Shown here one piece after another: positions 10,569-23,324 of a stretch of 64,000 nt of DNA (the first letter of the stretch is position 1; each line of letters begins with the position of its first letter). The notes beneath the pieces were generated by a model. It saw only the letters and a list, made by a program, of their open reading frames with translations, ran no database searches and was not told the DNA's origin. Location of the stretch: the NCBI GenBank assembly GCA_019455065.1, contig JACFNC010000009.1:62001-126000 (forward strand), read 5' to 3'. The position numbers were made by a program, and so were the translations under genes. The DNA is from Rhodospirillales bacterium. GTDB lineage: Bacteria; Pseudomonadota; Alphaproteobacteria; Rhodospirillales; Magnetospirillaceae.

Positions 10569-11249
10569 TCAAGCCAAGGCCGCACCCCCGACGAGCGACA
10601 GGCTGGCCGAACTCAACGTCCCGCCGGTCAGGGTCATCTGGCCGGAGGTGGTTTGCAGGCGGTCGAACAGGCCGCGATAGCGCAGCCACACCTTTTCGCG
10701 TTCCTCTTCGTCCTTGCAATCGTACCACGCCTGGTGGAACCGGCTGGCGAGTTGGGCGGTGGCGATCATATGGTTGTCGGCGGCGACCTTGCGGTAGCGG
10801 TTGGCAAGCGCGGGATCGTCGGCGAACATCTTCTCGATCGCTTGGCGCTGCGGATGGTCGCCCGCGGCGCTGACGGTGCCGTCGCCGCGGACCGTCAGCG
10901 AGACCGGGATCGAGGTGTCGATCCCGGCGAGGTGGAGGCGCCGCGTGAGCTCGGCCGCAAGGTCGGCAGTTTCTTCCCCCACCCGGCGGGCAAACCTGAC
11001 CATGTCGATCGTTCCGGTGCGGGTGTCGTAGGCATCGCCGAACAGCCGTGGCATGGCCGTGGCGGCAAGCTCGCGGGGCGATTGCCGGGCTGAGGCCGGG
11101 GCTGGGCGCGCAAAGGAATCCTTCACCAGGTCGGCGAAATTTCCCGGTCCGGCGGCCGGCGGTGACGGATTCGACCGAAGTCCGGCGGCGGGACCGGCGA
11201 GGATTGCGTGGGAGATCATGGCTCGACTCGCTGTGGTTGGGTTTTCCAT
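10569..11249 (-). CDS. Hypothetical protein, 226 aa
   Basis: I do not recognise this protein. It has no signal peptide or membrane helices. The first 60 residues are rich in Ala, Pro and Ser and look disordered. The middle contains [20 protein letters not shown] and an Ala/Leu-rich helical stretch, followed by a short strand-like part ([16 protein letters not shown]) reminiscent of a structural or flagellar-associated protein. The C-terminus is hydroxyl- and Gly-rich. The start could be the ATG at 11249 or the one at 11219; neither has a clear ribosome-binding site. It is convergent with the CBS-DUF294 gene and divergent from ettA. Codon bias supports coding. Function unknown. Confidence 0.65.
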   Translation of the reverse strand: MENPTTASRAMISHAILAGPAAGLRSNPSPPAAGPGNFADLVKDSFARPAPASARQSPRELAATAMPRLFGDAYDTRTGTIDMVRFARRVGEETADLAAELTRRLHLAGIDTSIPVSLTVRGDGTVSAAGDHPQRQAIEKMFADDPALANRYRKVAADNHMIATAQLASRFHQAWYDCKDEEEREKVWLRYRGLFDRLQTTSGQMTLTGGTLSSASLSLVGGAALA

Positions 11250-11352
11250 TGCTTTGCAAGCCGCGCGCCATCCGGAGGCGGGGTGGAATCCGTCGGCGCC
11301 ATGCGCTACAACAGCCGGCTCCGGAGCCTATCCGACCCGCACGCGAGGACAC

Positions 11353-13032
<1,680 letters not shown>

Positions 13033-13036
13033 AGGG

Positions 13037-13660
13037 TCAGCCCCGCAGAACGTCGATCTTGTTGGCCATCGCGGTCAGCAGGCCGTCAAGATCGCCGCCG
13101 TTGCTGCGGACCGCCGAGGTGTACTCCGAACGATGGGTGATCGCCATGCTCACCCCTTCGACGATGATGTCGACGATCTGGAACCGTCCTTCGCGGCGCC
13201 GCAACCGCCAAGTCACCGGGATCGCCTGGCCGCCCGCCATGCGGTTGATGCGGCTCTCGACGAACATGCCCTGTTCACCATCCGCGGCGACGTTGATCAC
13301 GTCCAGGGTCTCGCCGCCGTAATCCTGGAAGCGCCGCGACCAGGTGAGGACCGTTATCTCCCTGAACAGCTCGAGGAACCGTTGCTGCTGAGCCGGCGTC
13401 GCGGTGCGCCAATACCGGCCGAGAACGAAACGCGCGATCTCGGGCAGGTCGAAGGCCGACACGAACAGCCGGCGGAAGCGGTCCACGCGCTCGGTTTCGC
13501 TGATATTCCCGGCGGCGGCGGTCGCGATCGCGGTATCGGCAAGATCCTGAATGAAGCGGCCGGCCTCGCTGGCGGTGTCGGCGCGTGCTGGTTGGCCGCC
13601 CACCAGAAGGAACGGCACGGTCGCCAGGACGGTTTGTAGCAAGAGGCGGCGAGAGAGCAT
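13037..13660 (-). CDS. mlaC: MlaC-type phospholipid-binding periplasmic protein
   Basis: Periplasmic carrier (Ttg2D/MlaC family) that shuttles phospholipids between the outer-membrane MlaA complex and the inner-membrane MlaFEDB transporter. About 207 residues. The ATG at 13660 gives a signal peptide (MLSRRLLLQTVLATVPFLLV then a cleavage region near QPARA); an upstream in-frame start at 13726 would add a non-signal extension. Family features include FLELFREITVLTWSRRFQDY and the strand region VTWRLRRREGRFQIVDI. It follows mlaA after 4 bases. The MlaFED genes are not in this window. The protein family is clear and the Mla assignment is supported by the mlaA partner. Confidence 0.9.
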   Translation of the reverse strand: MLSRRLLLQTVLATVPFLLVGGQPARADTASEAGRFIQDLADTAIATAAAGNISETERVDRFRRLFVSAFDLPEIARFVLGRYWRTATPAQQQRFLELFREITVLTWSRRFQDYGGETLDVINVAADGEQGMFVESRINRMAGGQAIPVTWRLRRREGRFQIVDIIVEGVSMAITHRSEYTSAVRSNGGDLDGLLTAMANKIDVLRG

Positions 13661-13664
13661 TCGT

Positions 13665-14483
13665 CTATTTCTGCTGCTGCGGCGATGACCGGTCGCCCGA
13701 CTCGAAGGCGTCCGCCCCGGGAACATCGAAACCGGCGACGCCAGCCCCGTTGGCGATCAGGCTGCTGCGGCGCTGGCGATACAGACTGCGCAGGGACGAA
13801 TAATAGTCCAGGGACGAGCGCTCGATCTCGTCGAAGAGTTCGAGGTTGGCCTCACGGTAGTCAATCGTTGCCACCCCAGTGCGCGACGGCTGAAACCAAT
13901 CGGTGTTGGTCCCGCGCGCCCATACGGCGAAGGGGTCCGCAACCCACTCGACCGCCAGGCCGACCGTATCGCGCGGATTTGAGGGGCCGAAGAAGGGCAA
14001 TACGAGATACGGTCCCTCGCCGATCCCCCATACCGCCAGGGTCTGCCCGAAATCCTCTTCCTGATGTCGCAGCCCCATGCGGGAGGCGACGTCCATGATG
14101 CCCAGAACGCCGAAGGTGGTGTTGATTGCGAACCGACCCGCGGTCGTCGCGGCGCCGGAAAGGTGGCCCTGTAGCACCTGGCTCCCAAAAATCAGCGGCG
14201 CACGCAAGTTTGTGATGAAGTCCCCGACCCGGTCGCGACCGAATGCGGGCACCAGGCGCCGGTAGCCGCGCGCGGCCGGCTCGATGGCGGCATCGTCGAG
14301 CACCTCGTTAAAGCGGAAGACGACGCGATTGGCCGGTTCGAAAGGATCGTTCACCTGCTCGAACTCGGCCAGCGCTTCCGCGTCGTCGGCCGGTGGCCGG
14401 GTCGCGCATCCCGCCAGCAGCGCCGCGGCTACGGCGAGGACAGTGAGGCGCGAGAGAACGTCACCGAGAGCGAGGGGAGGCAT
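13665..14483 (-). CDS. mlaA: MlaA (VacJ) outer-membrane lipoprotein
   Basis: Outer-membrane lipoprotein that, with a porin partner, removes misplaced phospholipids from the outer leaflet and passes them to MlaC. About 272 residues. The N-terminal signal with lipobox LLAGC predicts lipidation at Cys near residue 25. Typical motifs are NDPFEPANRVVFRFNEVLDD, the FITNLRAPLIFGSQVLQG region, and GIGEGPYLVLPFFGPSNPRD. I chose the ATG at 14483 because it directly precedes the lipoprotein signal; the frame remains open to 14759 without a signal. It is the first gene of the mlaA-mlaC pair, transcribed away from the methionine operon. Confidence 0.95.
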   Translation of the reverse strand: MPPLALGDVLSRLTVLAVAAALLAGCATRPPADDAEALAEFEQVNDPFEPANRVVFRFNEVLDDAAIEPAARGYRRLVPAFGRDRVGDFITNLRAPLIFGSQVLQGHLSGAATTAGRFAINTTFGVLGIMDVASRMGLRHQEEDFGQTLAVWGIGEGPYLVLPFFGPSNPRDTVGLAVEWVADPFAVWARGTNTDWFQPSRTGVATIDYREANLELFDEIERSSLDYYSSLRSLYRQRRSSLIANGAGVAGFDVPGADAFESGDRSSPQQQK

Positions 14484-14704
14484 ATGGTCCGGATCCGGAT
14501 TCCGCACAGTGGCATGAACACGCCAAACCAATACCCCGACCAGGGGCTGGTCGGGGCAAGTTCGGCTCATCAGGTAGCATAGCATGGTCGAAAAGACCAG
14601 GGGCCACGGTCTCGATGCGTGCCGGGGCTGATGAACCTGTTGCAATTCTGCCGCAGTTTCCGGGTGCGCATGACTGCCGCCGCAAGAAACGCTGGAATGC
14701 CAAC

Positions 14705-14720
14705 ATAAAGATATGTTTAT
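14705..14720. promoter_or_regulatory. 16-bp palindrome, candidate operator of the met operon
   Basis: ATAAAGATATGTTTAT is symmetrical at all but one base pair and ends 8 bases before the ATG of the ArsR-type regulator. An imperfect A+T-rich palindrome is what ArsR-family dimers bind, and its position would block transcription or translation initiation of the operon, so autoregulation by the adjacent gene is inferred. Confidence 0.65.
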
Positions 14721-14728
14721 ATCAGTGC

Positions 14729-16644
<1,916 letters not shown>

Positions 16645-16670
16645 CGCAAAGCGACATTCTCAGGATTTCG

Positions 16671-19600
16671 ATGACCAACATTCTCGACCACCTGCACCAG
16701 CGCGTTCTTCTGTGCGACAGCGGCATGGGCACGAAGGTGCAGGCCTTCGACCTCGCCCTCGACGACTTCGACGGCCATGAGAACTGCACCGACGTGCTGA
16801 CGCGCACGCGCCCCGACGTCGTGCGCGAAATCCATCTGCGCAACTTCGCGGCCGGCGCCGACATGGTGGAGACGAACACGTTCGGCGCCTCGCCCCTTAC
16901 CCTGGGCGAATTCGGCCTCCAGGCCGAGGCCTTCGAGATCAATCGCCGCGCCGCCGAAATCGCCCGCGAGGCGGTCGAGGAGTTCAGCGGCGACGGCCGT
17001 ACCCGCTTCGTCATCGGCTCGGTCGGGCCGGGCACCAAGCTGCCGAGCCTCGGGCATATCGACTATGACAGCCTCGAGGCGGCGCTGGTCGTCCAGTGCT
17101 CCGGTCTGATCGCCGGCGGCGTCGACGCCATCCTTGCCGAAACCTGCCAGGACCCGCTGCAGATCAAGGCGGCGGTCAACGCCGCCAAGATCGCGCGCGG
17201 GCAGGCCGGCGTCGCGACGCCCGTCTTCGTCCAGGTCACCGTGGAGACGAACGGCACCTTGCTGGTCGGCTCCGACATCGCCGCCGCCGCCACCGTCGTT
17301 CATGCTCTCGACGTGCCGCTTCTGGGCCTCAACTGCGCCACCGGGCCCCAGGAGATGACCGAGCACGTCCGCTGGCTGGCGGCCAACTGGCCGGGCTTCG
17401 TCTCGGTGCAGCCGAACGCCGGGCTGCCGCAACTCGTCGACGGCCACACCGTCTATCCTCTGGCGCCGGACGACATGACCCCCTGGCTCGAGCGCTTCGT
17501 CGTCGAGGACGGGGTGGGCCTGATCGGCGGCTGCTGCGGCACCAACGCGGATCACATCGCGGCCCTCGACGCCATGCTGCGGCGGTTGGCGGGCGGCGGC
17601 CTTCGCCCGGCACCGGTGCGCCGCAAGGCGGTCTGGATGCCCTCGGTCGCCTCGCTCTACGGCCAGGTGCCGCTGCGTCAGGAAAATGCCTTCCTGTCGA
17701 TCGGCGAACGCTGCAACGCCAACGGCTCGAAGCAGTTCCGCACCCTGCAGGAGGCCGAGGACTGGGACGGCGCGGTGGCGATGGGCCGCGAGCAGGTGCG
17801 CGAGGGCAGCCACACGCTTGACGTCTGTACCGCCTTCGTCGGGCGCGACGAGGTGCGCGACATGACCCAGGTGGTCGGTCGCATGCGCGGTTCGGTGAAC
17901 GCGCCGCTGGTCATCGATTCGACCGAGCTGCCGGTCATCGAGGCGGCGCTCAAGCTGTACGGCGGCAAGGCGATCATCAATTCGGTCAATTTCGAGAACG
18001 GCGAGGAGCCGGCCGCGGCCCGCCTCGCCCTGGCCCGCAAATTCGGCGCCGCGGTGATCGCCCTGACCATCGACGAGGCGGGCATGGCCAAGGACGTCGA
18101 GGCCAAGGTGGCGCTTGCGCATCGCCTTTACGATTTCGCCGTCAACCGCCACGGTTTGCCGCCCTCGGACCTGCTGTTCGACCCGTTGACCTTCACCATC
18201 TGCACGGGCAACGAGGACGACCGGCGCCTCGCCCTCAATACTTTGGATGCCATCGAGCGCATCCGCGCCGAATTGCCCGACTGCCAGATCATCCTCGGGC
18301 TGTCGAACGTCTCGTTCGGCCTCAAGGCGGCCGCGCGACACGTCCTCAACTCGGTCTTCCTCGAACATGCCCTGCGCCGTGGCATGACCGGCGCGATCGT
18401 CCACATCTCGAAGATCACGCCCCTCCACAAGATCGCCGAGGGCGAGGTGAAGGTGGCGGAGGACCTGATCTTCGATCGCCGGAGCCCGGGCTATGATCCG
18501 TTGCAGGCGTTCATCGCCCTGTTCGAGGACCGCAAGGCGGGGGAGGGGGCCGTCAAGGCGCGCGCCGAGGCGGTGGAGGAGCGCCTGCGGCAGCGCATCG
18601 TCGATGGCGACCGGCAGGGGCTGGACGCCGACCTGGACGAGGCGATGGCCCGCTACTCGCCGCTCGAAATCATCAACACCATCCTTCTCGACGGCATGAA
18701 GGTGGTGGGCGAACTCTTCGGGGCGGGAAAGATGCAACTCCCGTTCGTCCTGCAATCGGCGGAGACGATGAAGGCCGCCGTCGGCTGGCTCGAGCCGCAC
18801 ATGGACCGCGTGGAGGGCCAGCAGAAGGGAACCGTGGTGCTGGCGACGGTGAAGGGCGACGTCCACGACATCGGCAAGAACCTGGTCGACATCATCCTCA
18901 CGAACAACGGCTACAAGGTGGTCAATCTCGGCATCAAGCAGCCGATCGGCGCCATCATCGCCGCCGTCCGCGAACACAATGCCGACGCCGTCGGGATGTC
19001 GGGCCTGCTGGTCAAATCGACCGTGGTCATGCGTGAGAATCTCGAGGAGCTGACGCGCGAGGGGCTGGACGTCCCGGTGTTCCTGGGTGGCGCGGCGTTG
19101 ACCCGCAAATATGTCGAAGAGGACTGCGTCGAGGCCTATGGCTGCGGTCGTGTGGCCTATGCCCGCGACGCCTTCGACGGGCTGGACCTGATGGCCAAGG
19201 CGGCGGACGGCCGGTTCGACGAGCACCTTGCGGAGGTTCGCGCCAAGCGCGTAGGCCGCCCGGCCAACACCCGCCGCGTCCTAGGCCAGGCGGCGCAGCC
19301 GGCCGTGCTGCGACCCGTCGACCATGAGGAGATCAAGCTCCGCCGTGAAGCGCTGGCCCGCAGTTACGAGGTCCCGGAGCCTCCCTTCTGGGGCGCGCAG
19401 ATCGTCGACCGCATCTCGCTGAACCGTGTGCGCGCGCTGCTCAATGAAACCATGCTCTATCAGTTTCATTGGGGCTACAAGAAGGCGGGACGCACGCTCG
19501 ACGAGTTCCGCGCGTGGGCTGACAGGGAGTTGCGGCCGATCGTCGACGACATGCTCGCGCGCTGCGCCGCCGAGGACATCCTGCAGCCGCGGGCCGCCTA

Positions 19601-20162
19601 TGGGTTCTGGAAATGCGCGGCGGAGGGCGATTCGCTGGTGCTGTTCGACACCGATGGCATTACCGAGGTCGCGCGGTTCGGGTTTCCCAGACAGAACACT
19701 CCGGGCGGGCTGTGCATCGCCGACTTCTTTCGCGACATCGCATCGGGCGAGCGCGACGTCGTTGCCCTGCAGGTGGTGACCATGGGCGAAACGGCCTCGG
19801 AAACCGCGCGGCGATGGTTTGCCGAGGACCGGTACAAGGATTACCTTTACCTCCATGGGCTGAGCGTCGAGATGGCGGAAGCGTTGGCGGAATGTTTGCA
19901 CCGGCGCATCCGGGCCGAACTCGGCTACGCCGGCGAGGACGACCCCGACGTCCAGCGGATGCTGCGGCAGGGATACCGGGGCAGCCGTTACAGTTTCGGC
20001 TATCCCGCCTGCCCGAACATCGAGGATCAGCGACAGTTGCTGGCACTGCTCGGCGCCGACCGCATCGGCGTGCGCCTGACCGAGGAATTCATGCTCGATC
20101 CCGAGCAGAGCACCAGCGCCATCGTGTCGCTGCACCCGCAGGCGAAGTACTTCTCCGTGTAG
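16671..20162 (+). CDS. metH: Cobalamin-dependent methionine synthase
   Basis: Transfers the methyl group from methyl-THF to homocysteine through methylcobalamin. About 1163 residues, so it is the full-length form. Domains in order: homocysteine-binding barrel (zinc ligands C222 in LGLNCATGPQ and C288/C289 in LIGGCCGTN); pterin-binding barrel (FLSIGERCNANGSKQF); cap and B12-binding domains with the cobalt ligand H732 in DVHDIGKNLV; and the reactivation domain with SAM-binding RxxxGY-type sequence (GSRYSFGYPACPNIED). The ATG at 16671 starts the protein; the frame upstream runs through metF and is not coding. It lies 26 bases after metF and 22 bases before the CULT gene. Dependence on B12 is clear from the domain content. 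Confidence 0.98.
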   Translation: MTNILDHLHQRVLLCDSGMGTKVQAFDLALDDFDGHENCTDVLTRTRPDVVREIHLRNFAAGADMVETNTFGASPLTLGEFGLQAEAFEINRRAAEIAREAVEEFSGDGRTRFVIGSVGPGTKLPSLGHIDYDSLEAALVVQCSGLIAGGVDAILAETCQDPLQIKAAVNAAKIARGQAGVATPVFVQVTVETNGTLLVGSDIAAAATVVHALDVPLLGLNCATGPQEMTEHVRWLAANWPGFVSVQPNAGLPQLVDGHTVYPLAPDDMTPWLERFVVEDGVGLIGGCCGTNADHIAALDAMLRRLAGGGLRPAPVRRKAVWMPSVASLYGQVPLRQENAFLSIGERCNANGSKQFRTLQEAEDWDGAVAMGREQVREGSHTLDVCTAFVGRDEVRDMTQVVGRMRGSVNAPLVIDSTELPVIEAALKLYGGKAIINSVNFENGEEPAAARLALARKFGAAVIALTIDEAGMAKDVEAKVALAHRLYDFAVNRHGLPPSDLLFDPLTFTICTGNEDDRRLALNTLDAIERIRAELPDCQIILGLSNVSFGLKAAARHVLNSVFLEHALRRGMTGAIVHISKITPLHKIAEGEVKVAEDLIFDRRSPGYDPLQAFIALFEDRKAGEGAVKARAEAVEERLRQRIVDGDRQGLDADLDEAMARYSPLEIINTILLDGMKVVGELFGAGKMQLPFVLQSAETMKAAVGWLEPHMDRVEGQQKGTVVLATVKGDVHDIGKNLVDIILTNNGYKVVNLGIKQPIGAIIAAVREHNADAVGMSGLLVKSTVVMRENLEELTREGLDVPVFLGGAALTRKYVEEDCVEAYGCGRVAYARDAFDGLDLMAKAADGRFDEHLAEVRAKRVGRPANTRRVLGQAAQPAVLRPVDHEEIKLRREALARSYEVPEPPFWGAQIVDRISLNRVRALLNETMLYQFHWGYKKAGRTLDEFRAWADRELRPIVDDMLARCAAEDILQPRAAYGFWKCAAEGDSLVLFDTDGITEVARFGFPRQNTPGGLCIADFFRDIASGERDVVALQVVTMGETASETARRWFAEDRYKDYLYLHGLSVEMAEALAECLHRRIRAELGYAGEDDPDVQRMLRQGYRGSRYSFGYPACPNIEDQRQLLALLGADRIGVRLTEEFMLDPEQSTSAIVSLHPQAKYFSV

Positions 20163-20184
20163 GGCTCATAGGCCGAGAACGTTC

Positions 20185-20562
20185 ATGCTGCGCGAAACCG
20201 AGGTCGAGAACGCGCCCGAAACCGCCGGCAGGGATGACGACGAGGCCCTATACTGCATCGCCTGCGGCGCATTGGTTACCCGGTCGCGGTGGCGCTTCAC
20301 GATGAACGACGATCACGAGCACGTGGTGTTCAACCCGGCCGGGTTGGTCTTCCGCGTTCTTTGCTTTCGCGAGGCGCCGGGTGCCGCGGCAATCGGCCCT
20401 GCCACGGGTGAGTTCACCTGGTTCCGGGGATTTCGCTGGCGTGTCGCTTCGTGCGCGGGGTGCGGCGTCCAGTTGGGATGGCGCTTCGAAGGAAAGCCGT
20501 TCCCCCGGTTGTTCTTCGGTCTCGACCAAGCGCGGCTGAGCACCAAACCCCCGCCAACCTGA
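20185..20562 (+). CDS. Single-domain CULT (cereblon-like) protein
   Basis: 125-residue protein that is essentially one CULT domain, the thalidomide-binding fold of eukaryotic cereblon. Zinc-ligand pairs are C24/C27 (YCIACGA) and C90/C93 (SCAGCG). The pocket has three tryptophans, W79, W85 and W99, in FTWFRGFRW and LGWRF, with F101 where the Magnetospirillum protein has Tyr. HEHVVFNPAGLVFRV at about 44-58 is the other conserved core stretch, including N50 and F56. From memory, the Magnetospirillum gryphiswaldense CULT protein MsCI4 has the same size and residue numbering. Bacterial members bind uridine and cyclic imides in vitro; their natural ligand is not known. It lies 22 bases after metH, probably in the same transcript. 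The start has only a weak ribosome-binding site. Confidence 0.9.
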   Translation: MLRETEVENAPETAGRDDDEALYCIACGALVTRSRWRFTMNDDHEHVVFNPAGLVFRVLCFREAPGAAAIGPATGEFTWFRGFRWRVASCAGCGVQLGWRFEGKPFPRLFFGLDQARLSTKPPPT

Positions 20563-20639
20563 GCGGCCCATGGTCGTAAGGGCGTCTTGATCCCCATCTA
20601 TAAAGGGAAATTCCAAAGTCGCGGCCGGCGGAGGTGGCG

Positions 20640-21341
20640 ATGGAACTCACCGCGCTGCATGTCGAGATCGTCGTCCGTCTTGGCAGCGCTTGGCTGGTTG
20701 GCAGCCTGATCGGCCTCGAGCGAACGTATCATGGGCGCCCGGCGGGGTTCCGCACTCATGGCCTTGTATGCGGCGCGTCGGCGCTCTTGATGCTGGTCAC
20801 GGGATATCAGGCCGAATGGCTTCCCGCCGAACTCAAACTGGAGACGGTGCGCACCGATCCCGCACGCATGGCCCAGGGCATAATGACCGGCATCGGATTT
20901 CTTGGCGCCGGCGTGATATTCCAGGAAGGACTGACGGTCCGCGGCCTCACGACGGCCGCATCCATCTGGATCACCGCGGCCCTGGGCATCCTGTTCGGCA
21001 TCGGCTTCTATTATCCGGCCCTGGTCGCGGCGATATTCACGTTCGGCACGTTGTCGGTGTTCCGCTGGTGGGAGGATCGCATGCCCACCGAGGTCTATGC
21101 CCGTACGGCTTTGAAGTTTCTCCGCGAGGAAACCATGCCCGAAAAGGACGTGCGGGCGTTGATCGCGAACCACGGATTCGCGCTGGCCAGCCTCGGCTAT
21201 CGGTTGAGCGAGGACGGACGGGCCTTCGAATATCGCTTGGTGATCCGTACGGCCGACAAGCGCAACATCGAAGGCCTCGTCGCCACTTTGCGCGGCATGA
21301 CCGAGGTGCGAGAGTTCCAGCTCGCGCTGTTCAGCGACTGA
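20640..21341 (+). CDS. MgtC/SapB-family membrane protein
   Basis: About 233 residues. The N-terminal 140 form the MgtC/SapB domain with four or five membrane helices and the typical LVGSLIGLERTYHGRPAGFR, MTGIGFLGAGVIF and GLTTAASIWITAALGILFG. The C-terminal part is a cytosolic ACT-like domain (YRLVIRTADKRNIEGLVATL). MgtC proteins matter for growth in low magnesium and inhibit the F-type ATP synthase in Salmonella; other members have unclear roles, so no specific function is assigned. The ATG at 20640 has GGAGG 5 bases upstream; a GTG at 20634 is less likely because it overlaps that site. Its 3' end overlaps the convergent kinase gene by 11 bases. Confidence 0.92.
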   Translation: MELTALHVEIVVRLGSAWLVGSLIGLERTYHGRPAGFRTHGLVCGASALLMLVTGYQAEWLPAELKLETVRTDPARMAQGIMTGIGFLGAGVIFQEGLTVRGLTTAASIWITAALGILFGIGFYYPALVAAIFTFGTLSVFRWWEDRMPTEVYARTALKFLREETMPEKDVRALIANHGFALASLGYRLSEDGRAFEYRLVIRTADKRNIEGLVATLRGMTEVREFQLALFSD

Positions 21342-22530
21342 TGCTGACGGGGAGCGGAAAGCGGACCGCGAATGAGCTTCCCCGGGGCGGGTGACCGACG
21401 GAAAGGCGGCCGCCGATCTGGCGGGTCAATGAATTGACGATGCGCATGCCAAGTCCCTGCGAACGCTTGGGATCGAACGTGGCCGGCAGTCCGCACCCAT
21501 CGTCGGCGACGGTCAGTACGGCTTCCGCATCCGCGGTGGTGAACGACACCTCGATCATGCCGTCGCCGGCTAGGAAGGCATGTTTCAGCGAGTTCATGAC
21601 CAGCTCGGTGGCGATCAGCGCGACCGGAATTGCCAAGTCCGTGGCGACCCGGACGGGCGCTCCCCGCGCCTCGATCCGGCTGCCGTCCCCCGTGGAGCGC
21701 CGCAGCTCTTCGCACAGATCGCGCAGATAGACGTCCATGTCGACCTGCTGCACGTCGCCGCCCTGATAGAGGCGGGCATGCACCTGGGCCAGCGCGATCA
21801 CCCTGGCGCCGGCCTCCATCAGGGCGCGGGTCGCGGTTTCGTCTTGGAGGCGGGTGCGCTGCATCTCCAGCAATGAAACCACCATCTGAAGGGAATTCTT
21901 CACCCGGTGGTTCACCTCCTTGAGGAGGAGGTTGGTCTGTTGAAGCAGTTTCTCCTTGTCGTTCAGGGCCTTGGACAACTCGGCGGCGCGCTGCTCGGCC
22001 ATCCGCGTCAGTTCCAGGCGTTCCATGGCCATCGAGAGGTATGAGGAGAGGGTGGCCAGCAGTTTGACCTCGTGGTCGGCGAGACAGGTTCGGCGTCGCG
22101 AACCAAAACACAGGGTGCCCAGCATGCGTCCGCGGCAGATCATGGGAAAGCCCGCGTAGGCGAGCAATTCCAGATCGCGGAGCGAGGCGGCCGCGGGGTC
22201 GGAACTCTTCGGGACGTCGTTCAGGAGCAGCGGCACCCGTCGTTCGGCGACCATGCCGCAAGCCGTTTCTCCGAAGGCCAACGTGCGCAAGCTTTGCTCC
22301 TGGGCCGGGGAGATGCCGGCCGCCGAGAACAGACGGAGGGCCCGCCCGCCGTCGCCAACCACGTAGCTGATGAACATGTCCAGGCCGAGTTGCTCGGAAA
22401 CCAGCTCGAACAGCCCTTTGGCCGCTGCGGCCGGGTCGTCTGAGGACAACAGGGCCTCGGCAGCGCGGCGTGGAATGTCCATATCCATATTCAGGTACGA
22501 CGTTCTGTCCGAGGGGTGAATGTCCAACAT
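21331..22530 (-). CDS. GAF-domain sensor histidine kinase (HisKA_2/HWE type)
   Basis: About 399 residues, with no membrane segments, so it is cytosolic. An N-terminal GAF domain spans roughly residues 35-180 (FGETACGMVAERRVPLLLND, MLGTLCFGSRRR). A coiled-coil linker follows, then the HisKA_2-type dimerisation region with the phospho-accepting histidine in LLKEVNHRVKNSLQMVVSLL. The ATPase domain has the N-box ELVMNSLKHAF and the G-boxes VADDGCGLP and GLGMRIVNSL. The family often acts in light or general stress signalling. No response regulator gene is adjacent, so its partner is elsewhere. The start is uncertain: ATG at 22530 or 22488, and GTG at 22590, all without a clear ribosome-binding site. 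Confidence 0.9.
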   Translation of the reverse strand: MLDIHPSDRTSYLNMDMDIPRRAAEALLSSDDPAAAAKGLFELVSEQLGLDMFISYVVGDGGRALRLFSAAGISPAQEQSLRTLAFGETACGMVAERRVPLLLNDVPKSSDPAAASLRDLELLAYAGFPMICRGRMLGTLCFGSRRRTCLADHEVKLLATLSSYLSMAMERLELTRMAEQRAAELSKALNDKEKLLQQTNLLLKEVNHRVKNSLQMVVSLLEMQRTRLQDETATRALMEAGARVIALAQVHARLYQGGDVQQVDMDVYLRDLCEELRRSTGDGSRIEARGAPVRVATDLAIPVALIATELVMNSLKHAFLAGDGMIEVSFTTADAEAVLTVADDGCGLPATFDPKRSQGLGMRIVNSLTRQIGGRLSVGHPPRGSSFAVRFPLPVSISR

Positions 22531-22880
22531 TGACGATCTAGCCACGCTCGCAGCTCGTTTTGCTGCGTTTCGAAGAGAGTTGCCGCCCACAGGTTTGCAT
22601 CTAATGGCGGTAGGCGCGTCTAACGAAAAGGTCTTACCGCCAATGCGCCCGGGGGGTCTCGACTTCGAGCCCTTGAATACGGCAGAGATTTGCGCCCAAC
22701 AACCCCGACAGGGCGCCTATATCTCTCACCATAGGCGAAATAGAACGGGATAAATCGCCCTCCGTGCGCGGCATCTGCCAAGGGTTCCGTCCCGCCGCGG
22801 GACCAGGCCGGGGGGCCACTTGAAGCCGTGAGGAGCGTTGGATAAGCTGATCTGGAGAAACAAGGCGAAGGGAGGCCAGC
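22531..22880. promoter_or_regulatory. Divergent intergenic region, kinase / CBS gene
   Basis: 350 bases with no convincing gene. GGAGG at 22871-22875 is the ribosome-binding site of the CBS protein. Short open frames here lack codon bias. I see no terminator or clear promoter pair. Confidence 0.5.
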
Positions 22881-23318
22881 ATGCTGGTGGAAACGGTACT
22901 GCATGGCAAGGGAACGGACGTCGTGACCGTGCGTCCGGAGGCAACGGTCTCGGAGGCTGCGCGCCTTCTCTGCGCCCATCGCATTGGAGCGCTCGTCGTC
23001 GTGGACGAGCAGGAAAAGATCGTCGGGATGCTATCGGAGCGGGACATCGTCCGCGGCATGGCCCTCAAGGGTTCCGTCGTGCATGAAATGCAGGTGCGGG
23101 AGTTGATGAGTGCCGATGTGCTCGTGTGCCGACCGGAGGATTCGTTGGCTCAATTGATGTCGGTGATGACCAATCGCCGGGTTCGCCACCTGCCGGTGAT
23201 TGACGGCGACAATCGGCTGCGGGGCATCGTCACGATCGGCGACATCGTGAAGAACCGGCTGGACGAGGCTACGATGGAGGTCGACTCCCTGCGCGACTAC
23301 GTGATGGCAGGACGCTAG
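22881..23318 (+). CDS. CBS-domain-pair protein
   Basis: 145 residues consisting of one CBS pair and nothing else. CBS1 has VTVRPEATVSEAARLLCAHR and GMLSERDIVRGMA; CBS2 has VCRPEDSLAQLMSVMTNRRV and GIVTIGDIVKNRLDEA. The small paired module generally binds AMP, ATP or SAM and acts as a sensor or a partner subunit; the ligand cannot be read from the sequence. GGAGG six bases upstream supports the ATG. It is convergent with the TPR gene, 6 bases between the two stops. Confidence 0.92.
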   Translation: MLVETVLHGKGTDVVTVRPEATVSEAARLLCAHRIGALVVVDEQEKIVGMLSERDIVRGMALKGSVVHEMQVRELMSADVLVCRPEDSLAQLMSVMTNRRVRHLPVIDGDNRLRGIVTIGDIVKNRLDEATMEVDSLRDYVMAGR

Positions 23319-23324
23319 CGGGAA

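Noticed and set aside
14484-14728. SAM riboswitch before the methionine operon
   Set aside because: I could not draw a SAM-I, SAM-II or SAH riboswitch fold in this gap; the palindrome explains control better.
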